Part shown: positions 1 to 6,876 of the stretch, piece after piece | Position numbering within the stretch: position 1 is the first letter of the stretch | How the letters are laid out: each line of letters starts with the position of its first letter | Notes under the pieces: model-generated | Database searches by the model: none | What the model was told of the DNA's origin: nothing | The model's input: only the letters and a program-made list of their open reading frames with translations | NCBI RefSeq assembly: GCF_014649495.1 | Contig: NZ_BMTD01000023.1 | Coordinates: 1-64,000, forward strand | DNA length: 64,000 bases | Reading direction: 5' to 3' | Source: Streptomyces filipinensis | Lineage (GTDB): Bacteria; Actinomycetota; Actinomycetes; Streptomycetales; Streptomycetaceae | Position numbers and translations under genes: made by a program

Positions 1-282
1 CGCAAGCAGTCCGAGGGGACGGGCCCGAACGGGGAGCGGACCATCGTCCAGCTCATCCACGACGGCGAGGTCGATCTGATCGTGAACACCCCGTACGGCA
101 CCGGCGGCCGTCTGGACGGGTACGACATCCGGACCGCGGCCGTGGCCCGCTCGGTGCCGTGCCTGACCACCGTCCAGGCCCTGGCCGCGGCCGTCCAGGG
201 CATCGACGCCCTCAACCACGGCGACGTCGGCGTCCGCTCCCTGCAGGAACACGCCGAACACCTGACCGCGGCCCGCGACTAG
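1..282 (+). CDS. carB: Carbamoyl phosphate synthase large subunit, C-terminal end (partial)
   Basis: The frame is open from base 1 to a TAG at 280-282 and encodes the last 93 residues of CarB, whose family length is about 1,100. CarB makes carbamoyl phosphate from bicarbonate, ammonia and two ATP for pyrimidine and arginine synthesis in the cytoplasm. The visible part is the end of the C-terminal allosteric MGS-like domain, with the conserved stretch DLIVNTPYGTG and a helix leading to the C-terminus. The next genes, pyrD and pyrF, continue the same pathway. The start and both ATP-grasp domains lie outside the window. A strong hairpin follows the stop codon, so pyrD may be partly uncoupled from carB. 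Identification is firm from the sequence and the synteny. Confidence 0.95.
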   Translation, partial: RKQSEGTGPNGERTIVQLIHDGEVDLIVNTPYGTGGRLDGYDIRTAAVARSVPCLTTVQALAAAVQGIDALNHGDVGVRSLQEHAEHLTAARD

Positions 283-295
283 CAGCCAGCCCCGA

Positions 296-321
296 GGGGG
301 ACACCGGAAACGGTGTCCCCC
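296..321 (+). terminator. Hairpin terminator or attenuator between carB and pyrD
   Basis: A perfect 11-bp stem (296-306 with 311-321) closes on a GAAA tetraloop 14 bases after the carB stop. There is no long U tract, which is usual for Streptomyces terminators. It could end carB transcription or lower read-through into pyrD. Confidence 0.8.
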
Positions 322-363
322 TCTTCATGAGGACCCCTGAGGTCTTCATGAGGACCCCTGAGG
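322..363 (+). repeat. Perfect 21-bp tandem duplication upstream of pyrD
   Basis: Two identical, directly adjacent 21-base units occupy 322-342 and 343-363, starting just after the carB hairpin and ending 10 bases before the pyrD ATG. Each unit contains an ATGAGGACC core, so the second copy places an extra ATG and a GAGG sequence close to the pyrD start. No function is known. Confidence 0.9.
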
Positions 364-373
364 ACTTTCCGAG

Positions 374-1480
374 ATGTACGAGCTCTTCTTCCGTCTGGTG
401 TTCCGACGGATGGACCCCGAGAAGGCCCACTACCTGGCCTTCCGCTGGATCCGCCTCGCCGTCCGCATCCCCGTTCTGCGCACCTTCGTCGCCGCCGCCC
501 TGGCGCCCCGCTACAAGGAGCTGCGCACGGAGGCCTTCGGGCTGCGCATGCACGGCCCCTTCGGGCTCGCCGCCGGCTTCGACAAGAACGCCGTCGCGAT
601 CGACGGCATGTCGATGCTGGGTTTCGACCACGTCGAGATCGGCACGGTCACCGGCGAGCCGCAGCCCGGCAACCCCAAGAAGCGGCTGTTCCGCCTCGTC
701 GAGGACCGTGCGCTGATCAACCGCATGGGCTTCAACAACGACGGCTCGCTGGCCGTGGCGGCCCGTCTCGCGACCCGTGAGCCGGTGTTCAGGACGGTCG
801 TGGGCGTCAACATCGGCAAGACCAAGGTCGTGCCGGAGGCGGAGGCCGTCGGCGACTACGTGAAGTCGGCCGAGCGGCTGGCGGCGTACGCGGACTACCT
901 GGTCGTGAACGTCTCCTCGCCCAACACTCCCGGCCTGCGCAATCTGCAGGCGACCGAGGCGCTGCGCCCGCTGCTGACCGCCGTGCGCGAGGCGGCCGAC
1001 CGCACGGTGGCCAACCGGCGCGTCCCGTTGCTGGTGAAGATCGCCCCGGACCTCGCCGACGAGGACATCGACGCCGTCGCCGACCTGGCCGTGGAGCTGG
1101 GTCTGGACGGCATCATCGCGACCAACACGACCATCGCGCGCGAGGGCCTCGGGCTGACGTCCTCGCAGGCGCTGGTGAAGGAGACCGGCGGCCTGTCCGG
1201 CGCCCCGCTCAAGGCGCGCTCCCTGGAGGTCCTGCGCCGCCTGTACGCGCGCGTGGGCGACCGGATCACCCTCGTGGGTGTCGGCGGCATCGAGACCGCC
1301 GAGGACGCCTGGCAGCGCATCCTGGCCGGTGCCACGCTGGTCCAGGGCTACAGCGCCTTCATCTACGAGGGCCCCTTCTGGTCCCGCGCGATCCACAAGG
1401 GCCTGGCCGCCCGCCTGCGCACCAGCCCGTACGCCACCCTCGCCGACGCGGTCGGCGCCGACGTGAGGAAGCCCGCATGA
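374..1480 (+). CDS. pyrD: Dihydroorotate dehydrogenase (quinone), class 2
   Basis: A 368-residue FMN enzyme that oxidises dihydroorotate to orotate and passes electrons to membrane quinone, the fourth step of pyrimidine synthesis. Residues 1-45 form the short helical N-terminal extension typical of membrane-associated class 2 enzymes. GLAAGFDKN lies at 64-72, the catalytic serine motif NVSSPNTPGLR at 179-189, and the late FMN phosphate-binding motifs LVGVGGIET and VQGYSAFIY follow. The ATG at 374 gives the usual family length. The stop overlaps the pyrF ATG by four bases (ATGA), so pyrD and pyrF are translationally coupled. Nothing is missing. Confidence 0.96.
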   Translation: MYELFFRLVFRRMDPEKAHYLAFRWIRLAVRIPVLRTFVAAALAPRYKELRTEAFGLRMHGPFGLAAGFDKNAVAIDGMSMLGFDHVEIGTVTGEPQPGNPKKRLFRLVEDRALINRMGFNNDGSLAVAARLATREPVFRTVVGVNIGKTKVVPEAEAVGDYVKSAERLAAYADYLVVNVSSPNTPGLRNLQATEALRPLLTAVREAADRTVANRRVPLLVKIAPDLADEDIDAVADLAVELGLDGIIATNTTIAREGLGLTSSQALVKETGGLSGAPLKARSLEVLRRLYARVGDRITLVGVGGIETAEDAWQRILAGATLVQGYSAFIYEGPFWSRAIHKGLAARLRTSPYATLADAVGADVRKPA

Positions 1481-2322
1481 CCTCGTACGAGCCCTTCGGC
1501 GCCCGCCTGCGCCGCGCCATGGACGAGCGCGGCCCGCTGTGCGTGGGTATCGACCCGCACGCCTCCCTGCTCGCCGAGTGGGGGCTGAACGACGACGTCG
1601 CCGGGCTGGAGCGGTTCAGCCGCACGGTCGTCGAGGCGGTGGCCGACCGGGTCGCCGTGATGAAGCCGCAGAGCGCCTTCTTCGAGCGCTTCGGCTCGCG
1701 CGGTGTCGCCGTCCTGGAGAAGGTCGTCCAGGAGGCGCGCGCGGCCGGCACCCTCGTCGTGATGGACGCCAAGCGCGGCGACATCGGCTCGACCATGGCC
1801 GGGTACGCCGAGGCCTACCTGCACAAGGACGCCCCGCTGTTCTCCGACGCCCTGACCGTCTCGCCGTACCTGGGCTACGGCTCGCTGAGCCCGGCTGTCG
1901 TGCTGGCCCGGGAGAGCGGCGCCGGGCTGTTCGTGCTGGCGCTGACCTCGAACCCGGAGGGCCCGGAGGTCCAGCACGCGGTCCGTGGCGACGGCCGCAC
2001 CGTGGGCGCGACCATGCTGGCCCACCTGGCCGCCGAGAACGCGGGGGAGGAGCCGCTGGGCTCCTTCGGTGCCGTCGTCGGCGCCACGGTCGGTGACCTG
2101 TCGTCGTACGACCTCGCCATCAACGGCCCGCTGCTCGCGCCCGGCGTGGGCGCGCAGGGGGCGACGCCGGCCGACCTTCCGAAGGTGTTCGGGCCGGCCC
2201 TGGGCAACGTCGTGCCGAACGTCAGCCGGGGTGTGCTGCGGCAGGGTCCCGACGTGGGGGCGCTGCGCGCGTCCGCCGAGCGGTTCGCGGAGGAGATCCG
2301 TGCCGCTGTCGGGGGCGCCTGA
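1477..2322 (+). CDS. pyrF: Orotidine 5'-phosphate decarboxylase, actinobacterial type 2
   Basis: A 281-residue TIM-barrel enzyme that converts OMP to UMP, the last step of UMP synthesis. The catalytic Asp-Lys-Asp tetrad motif DAKRGDIG is at 97-104, with Lys99 as the proton donor. CVGIDPH (22-28) and VAVMKPQSAFFE (59-70) are the N-terminal substrate-binding strands. The length of about 280 residues and the DAKRGD spacing match the longer mycobacterial/myxococcal type rather than the 230-residue E. coli form. It overlaps the end of pyrD in an ATGA arrangement, so both are made from one message. Confidence 0.96.
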   Translation: MTSYEPFGARLRRAMDERGPLCVGIDPHASLLAEWGLNDDVAGLERFSRTVVEAVADRVAVMKPQSAFFERFGSRGVAVLEKVVQEARAAGTLVVMDAKRGDIGSTMAGYAEAYLHKDAPLFSDALTVSPYLGYGSLSPAVVLARESGAGLFVLALTSNPEGPEVQHAVRGDGRTVGATMLAHLAAENAGEEPLGSFGAVVGATVGDLSSYDLAINGPLLAPGVGAQGATPADLPKVFGPALGNVVPNVSRGVLRQGPDVGALRASAERFAEEIRAAVGGA

Positions 2323-2623
2323 GTCCTCCGATGTGCGCCCCCGGCGAGCGGTGACCCGGTGACTTGAGTGTGAATACATCCTCAAATCGAGGGCATTATG
2401 TCTGAAATGTCCGACCTGGCGGAGGCTGACCAGGACTTTTCCGCTGTTCTCGCTGACTCTGGCGGACTTGACCGCTAGTCTCCGAGCTGTGGGGACACCC
2501 CCACACCCATTAGGTAGTGGGGGAGAACGGGCGAAGCGTGTTGCTCGTAGCTCCCCAGGTGTGGGGCGACTAGGTTCCTCACCGGTCCGTATCCGACAGT
2601 TCGACATCCGAGGTGACGTAGGC
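2323..2623 (+). promoter_or_regulatory. 301-bp leader region of mihF with several hairpins
   Basis: No gene is seen in this gap. It contains an A+T-richer stretch at about 2355-2410 that is a likely promoter area, a hairpin TGTGGGG/CCCCACA at 2488-2505, and a longer-range pairing GGGGAG (2520-2525) with CTCCCC (2551-2556). The RBS AGGTGA at 2611-2616 sets the mihF GTG start. The density of structure suggests a long folded 5' UTR, but I recognise no known RNA family. Confidence 0.4.
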
Positions 2624-2947
2624 GTGGCTCTTCCGCCCCTTACCCCCGAACAGCGCGCAGCCGCGCTCGAAAAGGCCGCCGCGGCTCGCCGGGAGCGGGC
2701 CGAGGTCAAGAATCGACTCAAGCACTCCGGCGCCTCCCTGCACGAGGTCATCAAGCAGGGCCAGGAGAACGACGTCATCGGCAAGATGAAGGTCTCCGCA
2801 CTGCTCGAGTCGCTGCCCGGCGTGGGCAAGGTCCGCGCCAAGCAGATCATGGAGCGTCTGGGTATCTCCGAGAGCCGCCGCGTGCGCGGTCTCGGATCCA
2901 ACCAGATCGCTTCCCTGGAGCGTGAGTTCGGCAGCACCGGCTCCTGA
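2624..2947 (+). CDS. mihF: Integration host factor, actinobacterial type (mIHF/sIHF)
   Basis: A 107-residue nucleoid-associated DNA-binding protein, unrelated in fold to E. coli IHF. In Streptomyces it binds DNA with little sequence specificity, affects topoisomerase activity and influences development and antibiotic production (family knowledge). Residues 1-50 form a long basic helix region (ALEKAAAARRERAEVKNR), and the helix-two-turn-helix core LPGVGKVRAKQIMERLGI spans 64-81. The GTG at 2624 is chosen because AGGTGA lies seven bases upstream and the resulting start MALPPLTPEQ matches the family. In-frame codons further upstream lack an RBS. It lies between pyrF and gmk, the usual actinobacterial position. 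Confidence 0.95.
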   Translation: MALPPLTPEQRAAALEKAAAARRERAEVKNRLKHSGASLHEVIKQGQENDVIGKMKVSALLESLPGVGKVRAKQIMERLGISESRRVRGLGSNQIASLEREFGSTGS

Positions 2948-3008
2948 GTCCGGCACCGCACCGGACCGGGAGTCCCGGGCACTCCGGGATTGCTGGAATA
3001 ATCGCTGC

Positions 3009-3566
3009 ATGAGCGAACGTCCGCGGCTGACCGTGCTCTCCGGCCCCTCGGGGGTCGGCAAGAGCACGGTCGTCGCCCATATGCGCAAGGAACACCCCGA
3101 GGTCTGGCTCTCGGTGTCGGCCACCACCCGCAAGCCGCGCCCCGGTGAGCAGCACGGAGTCCACTACTTCTTCGTCACCGACGAGGAGATGGACAAGCTG
3201 ATCGCCAACGGCGAGCTGCTGGAGTGGGCCGAGTTCGCCGGCAACCGGTACGGCACGCCCCGCGCGGCAGTGCTGGAGCGGCTGGAGAACGGCGAGCCGG
3301 TCCTGCTGGAGATCGACCTCCAGGGCGCCCGGCAGGTCCGGGAGTCCATGTCCGACGCTCAGCTGGTGTTCCTGGCTCCTCCCTCCTGGGAGGAGCTGGT
3401 GCGCAGGCTGACCGGCCGCGGCACCGAGCCGCCCGAGGTCATCGAGCGCCGTCTGGAGGCGGCCAGGACCGAGCTGGCGGCCGAGCCGGAGTTCGATACG
3501 ACCTTGGTCAACACCTCCGTCGAGGACGTGGCGCGCGAGCTGCTAGCCTTGATGGACGTTGTGTGA
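3009..3566 (+). CDS. gmk: Guanylate kinase
   Basis: A 185-residue enzyme that phosphorylates GMP to GDP using ATP. The P-loop GPSGVGKST is at 12-20. The GMP-binding segment SATTRKPRPGEQHGVHYFF and the lid region follow in the expected order. The ATG at 3009 begins MSERPRLTV. No Shine-Dalgarno sequence precedes it, and AATAAT sits eight bases upstream, so the transcript may start at or next to the ATG and be leaderless. This is an inference. The gene lies between mihF and rpoZ, a conserved actinobacterial order. Confidence 0.96.
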   Translation: MSERPRLTVLSGPSGVGKSTVVAHMRKEHPEVWLSVSATTRKPRPGEQHGVHYFFVTDEEMDKLIANGELLEWAEFAGNRYGTPRAAVLERLENGEPVLLEIDLQGARQVRESMSDAQLVFLAPPSWEELVRRLTGRGTEPPEVIERRLEAARTELAAEPEFDTTLVNTSVEDVARELLALMDVV

Positions 3567-3604
3567 TCATGTCTGATCTTTTCCCCTCCTTCGGAAGGTA
3601 GAGC

Positions 3605-3877
3605 GTGTCCTCTTCCATCACCGCGCCCGAGGGCATCATCAACCCGCCGATCGACGAGTTGCTTGAAGCCACCGACTCCAAGTACAGCCTCGTGATCTAC
3701 GCGGCCAAGCGTGCCCGCCAGATCAACGCGTACTACTCGCAGCTCGGCGAGGGCCTGCTCGAGTACGTCGGTCCGCTCGTCGACACGCACGTCCACGAGA
3801 AGCCGCTCTCGATCGCCCTGCGCGAGATCAACGCCGGTCTGCTGACGTCCGAGGCCGTCGAGGGCCCCGCTCAGTAG
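3605..3877 (+). CDS. rpoZ: RNA polymerase omega subunit
   Basis: A 90-residue omega subunit that helps beta-prime folding and RNA polymerase assembly; in Streptomyces it is important for development (family knowledge). The conserved core DSKYSLVIYAAKRARQIN is at about 24-41, and the C-terminal segment KPLSIALREI is typical. The GTG at 3605 follows an RBS GGAAGG nine bases upstream. A perfect 15-bp hairpin at 3916-3950 ends the unit, so mihF/gmk/rpoZ may form one transcription group separate from coaBC. Confidence 0.96.
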   Translation: MSSSITAPEGIINPPIDELLEATDSKYSLVIYAAKRARQINAYYSQLGEGLLEYVGPLVDTHVHEKPLSIALREINAGLLTSEAVEGPAQ

Positions 3878-3915
3878 TCCTGCGCGGCAGTACGTTCTGC
3901 CTGCTATTGACTTGT

Positions 3916-3950
3916 CCACAGGCCCGGCAGCGCGACTGCCGGGCCTGTGG
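3916..3950 (+). terminator. Terminator after rpoZ
   Basis: A perfect 15-bp stem (3916-3930 with 3936-3950) with a five-base CGCGA loop lies 39 bases after the rpoZ stop and 42 bases before coaBC. It lacks a U tract. Its stability makes it a convincing Streptomyces terminator. Confidence 0.85.
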
Positions 3951-3992
3951 TGTCTCATGGGTGTGCCAGGTTTCCGAGTCCGGGGAGAGACG

Positions 3993-5195
3993 GTGGACAA
4001 GCCGAGGGTCGTTCTGGGGGTCAGCGGCGGCATCGCCGCCTACAAGGCCTGTGAGCTGCTGAGAAGGCTCACGGAGTCGGGCCACGACGTCCGCGTGGTG
4101 CCCACCGCTTCCGCGCTGCACTTCGTCGGCGCCGCGACCTGGTCCGCCCTGTCCGGCAACCCGGTCTCGACGGAGGTCTGGGACCACGTCGACGAGGTAC
4201 CGCACGTCCGCATCGGCCAGCACGCCGACCTGGTGGTCGTCGCGCCCGCCACGGCCGACATGCTCGCCAAGGCCGCCCACGGCCTCGCCGACGACCTGCT
4301 CACCAACACGCTCCTGACCGCCCGCTGTCCGGTCGTCTTCGCGCCCGCCATGCACACCGAGATGTGGGAGCACCCGGCCACCCAGGAGAACGTGGCCACG
4401 CTCCGCCGCCGGGGCGCCGTCGTCGTCGAGCCCGCCGTCGGCCGGCTCACCGGTGTCGACACCGGCAAGGGCCGGCTGCCCGACCCGGCGGAGATCTTCG
4501 AGGTCTGTCGCCGGGTGCTGGCCCGGGGCACCGCAGAGCCGGACCTCAAGGGCAGGCATGTCGTCGTCTCCGCCGGTGGCACCCGCGAACCCCTCGACCC
4601 GGTCCGCTTCCTCGGCAACCGCTCCTCCGGCAAGCAGGGCTACGCCCTCGCCCGCACCGCCGCCGCCCGCGGTGCCCGGGTCACCCTGATCGCGGCCAAC
4701 ACCGGCCTGCCCGATCCGGCCGGAGTGGACGTCGTACCGGTCGGCACGGCGGTCCAGCTGCGTGAGGCCGTCCTGAAGGCGGCCGCGGACGCCGACGCGG
4801 TCGTCATGGCCGCCGCCGTCGCCGACTTCCGGCCGGAGGTCTACGCCACCGGGAAGATCAAGAAGAAGGACGGCCAGGACCCCGACCCGATCGTCCTGGT
4901 GCGGAATCCAGACATTCTGGCGGAGGTTTCGGCCGACCGGGCGCGGTCCGGACAGGTGATCGTCGGCTTCGCCGCCGAGACCGACGACGTCCTCGCCAAC
5001 GGGCGCACCAAGCTCGCGCGCAAGGGATGTGACCTGCTCGTGGTCAACGAGGTCGGGGAGCGCAAGACCTTCGGTTCCGAGGAGAACGAGGCCGTGGTGC
5101 TGGGCACCGACGGCAGTGAGACACCGGTGCCGCACGGCCCCAAGGAAGCCCTGGCCGACATCGTCTGGGACCTGGTGGTAGAGCGGCTGGGGTGA
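3993..5195 (+). CDS. coaBC: Bifunctional phosphopantothenoylcysteine decarboxylase/phosphopantothenate-cysteine ligase
   Basis: A 400-residue two-domain enzyme that carries out two successive steps of coenzyme A synthesis, ligating cysteine to 4'-phosphopantothenate (CoaB) and then decarboxylating it (CoaC). The N-terminal flavoprotein domain (1-about 185) shows GVSGGIAAYKACEL and PAMHTEMWEHPA with the substrate-recognition clamp. The C-terminal CoaB domain (about 188-400) shows SAGGTREPLDPVRFLGN, AAAVADFRP and the lysine-rich KIKKKDG. The GTG at 3993 follows GGGAGAGA and gives the usual family length; the open frame extends upstream into the rpoZ terminator and is not used. It is complete. 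Confidence 0.95.
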   Translation: MDKPRVVLGVSGGIAAYKACELLRRLTESGHDVRVVPTASALHFVGAATWSALSGNPVSTEVWDHVDEVPHVRIGQHADLVVVAPATADMLAKAAHGLADDLLTNTLLTARCPVVFAPAMHTEMWEHPATQENVATLRRRGAVVVEPAVGRLTGVDTGKGRLPDPAEIFEVCRRVLARGTAEPDLKGRHVVVSAGGTREPLDPVRFLGNRSSGKQGYALARTAAARGARVTLIAANTGLPDPAGVDVVPVGTAVQLREAVLKAAADADAVVMAAAVADFRPEVYATGKIKKKDGQDPDPIVLVRNPDILAEVSADRARSGQVIVGFAAETDDVLANGRTKLARKGCDLLVVNEVGERKTFGSEENEAVVLGTDGSETPVPHGPKEALADIVWDLVVERLG

Positions 5196-5444
5196 CGTAC
5201 GGGGCCCCGGGTGCCCGGTTGACGGGGCGCTCGGGGACCGATCAAATCAGGGGCGGCGGCACCTGGCCAACGCCGCCCGGCAAGTGCAGAATGCCCGTGC
5301 CGCAGGTCACAGCGCTCCCGAGAGGCGAGACGGTGGCCCATCGGCCGAGTGCGACCGATAAACTGTTCACGGTCGACGCCGGGCGCAGCCCCGCGCGTCG
5401 CCGCAAATGATCAGCCAGCAGCCGCTGCAACCACAGGGAGCGTT
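5196..5444 (+). promoter_or_regulatory. metK leader with mutually exclusive helices
   Basis: The 249-base gap before metK has a perfect 8-bp hairpin GGGCGGCG/CGCCGCCC (5251-5258 with 5271-5278). It also has an alternative helix GCGGCAC (5256-5262) with GTGCCGC (5297-5303). The two share bases and cannot form together. A -10-like TAAACT occurs at 5359-5364. I compared it mentally with SAM-II, SAM-IV and SAH riboswitch signatures and see no match. The first hairpin may simply terminate coaBC. Confidence 0.35.
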
Positions 5445-6653
5445 GTGTCCCGTCGCCTGTTCACCTCGGAGTCCGTCACCGAGGGTCACCCCGACAAGAT
5501 CGCTGACCAGATCAGCGACACCATTCTCGACGCGCTCCTGCGCGAGGACCCGTCCTCCCGGGTCGCCGTCGAGACGCTGATCACCACCGGCCTGGTGCAC
5601 GTGGCCGGCGAGGTGACGACCAAGGCCTACGCGGACATCGCGACCCTGGTCCGTGGCAAGATCCTGGAGATCGGCTACGACTCCTCCAAGAAGGGCTTCG
5701 ACGGCGCCTCCTGCGGCGTGTCGGTGTCGATCGGCGCGCAGTCCCCGGACATCGCCCAGGGTGTCGACACGGCCTACGAGTCCCGGGTCGAGGGCGACGA
5801 GGACGAACTGGACCGGCAGGGCGCGGGCGACCAGGGCCTGATGTTCGGCTACGCGTCCGACGAGACGCCGACGCTGATGCCGCTGCCGATCTTCCTGGCG
5901 CACCGCCTGTCGAAGCGCCTGTCGGAGGTCCGCAAGAACGGCACCATCCCCTACCTGCGCCCGGACGGCAAGACGCAGGTCACCATCGAGTACGACGGCG
6001 ACAAGGCCGTACGCCTCGACACGGTCGTCGTCTCCTCCCAGCACGCCAGCGACATCGACCTGGAGTCGCTGCTCGCCCCCGACATCCGCGAGTTCGTCGT
6101 GGAGCCGGAGCTGAAGGCGCTCCTGGACGACGGCATCAAGATCGACACCGAGGGCTACCGCCTGCTGGTCAACCCCACCGGCCGTTTCGAGATCGGCGGC
6201 CCGATGGGCGACGCCGGCCTGACCGGCCGCAAGATCATCATCGACACCTACGGCGGCATGGCCCGGCACGGCGGCGGCGCCTTCTCCGGCAAGGACCCGT
6301 CCAAGGTGGACCGCTCGGCGGCGTACGCGATGCGCTGGGTCGCCAAGAACGTGGTGGCGGCCGGCCTGGCCTCCCGCTGCGAGGTCCAGGTGGCCTACGC
6401 GATCGGCAAGGCCGAGCCGGTCGGTCTGTTCGTGGAGACCTTCGGCACCCACAAGGTCGAGACCGAGAAGATCGAGAAGGCGATCGACGAGGTCTTCGAC
6501 CTGCGTCCGGCCGCGATCATCCGCGACCTGGACCTGCTCCGCCCGATCTACGCCCAGACGGCGGCCTACGGCCACTTCGGCCGCGAGCTTCCCGACTTCA
6601 CCTGGGAGCGCACCGACCGCGTGGACGCCCTGCGCAAGGCCGTGGGCCTCTAA
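5445..6653 (+). CDS. metK: S-adenosylmethionine synthetase
   Basis: A 402-residue enzyme that makes S-adenosylmethionine from methionine and ATP. The ATP-binding motif GHPDKIADQISD is at 14-25. GAGDQGLMFGYA and the glycine-rich P-loop-like GGGAFSGKDPSKVDRSAAY region are intact. The GTG at 5445 begins MSRRLFTSESVTEGHPD and follows a GGGAG RBS; the in-frame codons further upstream have no family similarity. In Streptomyces raised SAM levels stimulate antibiotic production (family knowledge). It is followed by a strong hairpin terminator and then priA in the usual order. Confidence 0.97.
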   Translation: MSRRLFTSESVTEGHPDKIADQISDTILDALLREDPSSRVAVETLITTGLVHVAGEVTTKAYADIATLVRGKILEIGYDSSKKGFDGASCGVSVSIGAQSPDIAQGVDTAYESRVEGDEDELDRQGAGDQGLMFGYASDETPTLMPLPIFLAHRLSKRLSEVRKNGTIPYLRPDGKTQVTIEYDGDKAVRLDTVVVSSQHASDIDLESLLAPDIREFVVEPELKALLDDGIKIDTEGYRLLVNPTGRFEIGGPMGDAGLTGRKIIIDTYGGMARHGGGAFSGKDPSKVDRSAAYAMRWVAKNVVAAGLASRCEVQVAYAIGKAEPVGLFVETFGTHKVETEKIEKAIDEVFDLRPAAIIRDLDLLRPIYAQTAAYGHFGRELPDFTWERTDRVDALRKAVGL

Positions 6654-6669
6654 GCCCGCCCGCTCCTCT

Positions 6670-6713
6670 CGCCGAGGCCCGGTCTCCCCGTCGCTGGGGG
6701 CCGGGCCTCGGCG
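6670..6713 (+). terminator. Terminator after metK
   Basis: A 13-bp perfect stem (6670-6682 with 6701-6713) with an inner CCCC/GGGG extension lies 16 bases after the metK stop. It has no U tract. Confidence 0.85.
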
Positions 6714-6876
6714 TGTCCGGGTGCGGTCCCGGGCAAGGAGCCCGGGCATTGCCGAACCGGCCGGCGGGCCCGGCCGCCGGGCGCGCCCGGGCCGTATCCA
6801 CGGCGAATCCGTGCCGCCACCGATCCGGATCCCGGGCCGACGCCGGTTGTCAGTGCCGTTTGGTAAGAATGCAAGG

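Noticed and set aside
5196..5444. SAM or SAH riboswitch upstream of metK
   Set aside because: The conserved cores of SAM-II, SAM-IV and SAH aptamers are not present in the leader, although alternative helices exist.
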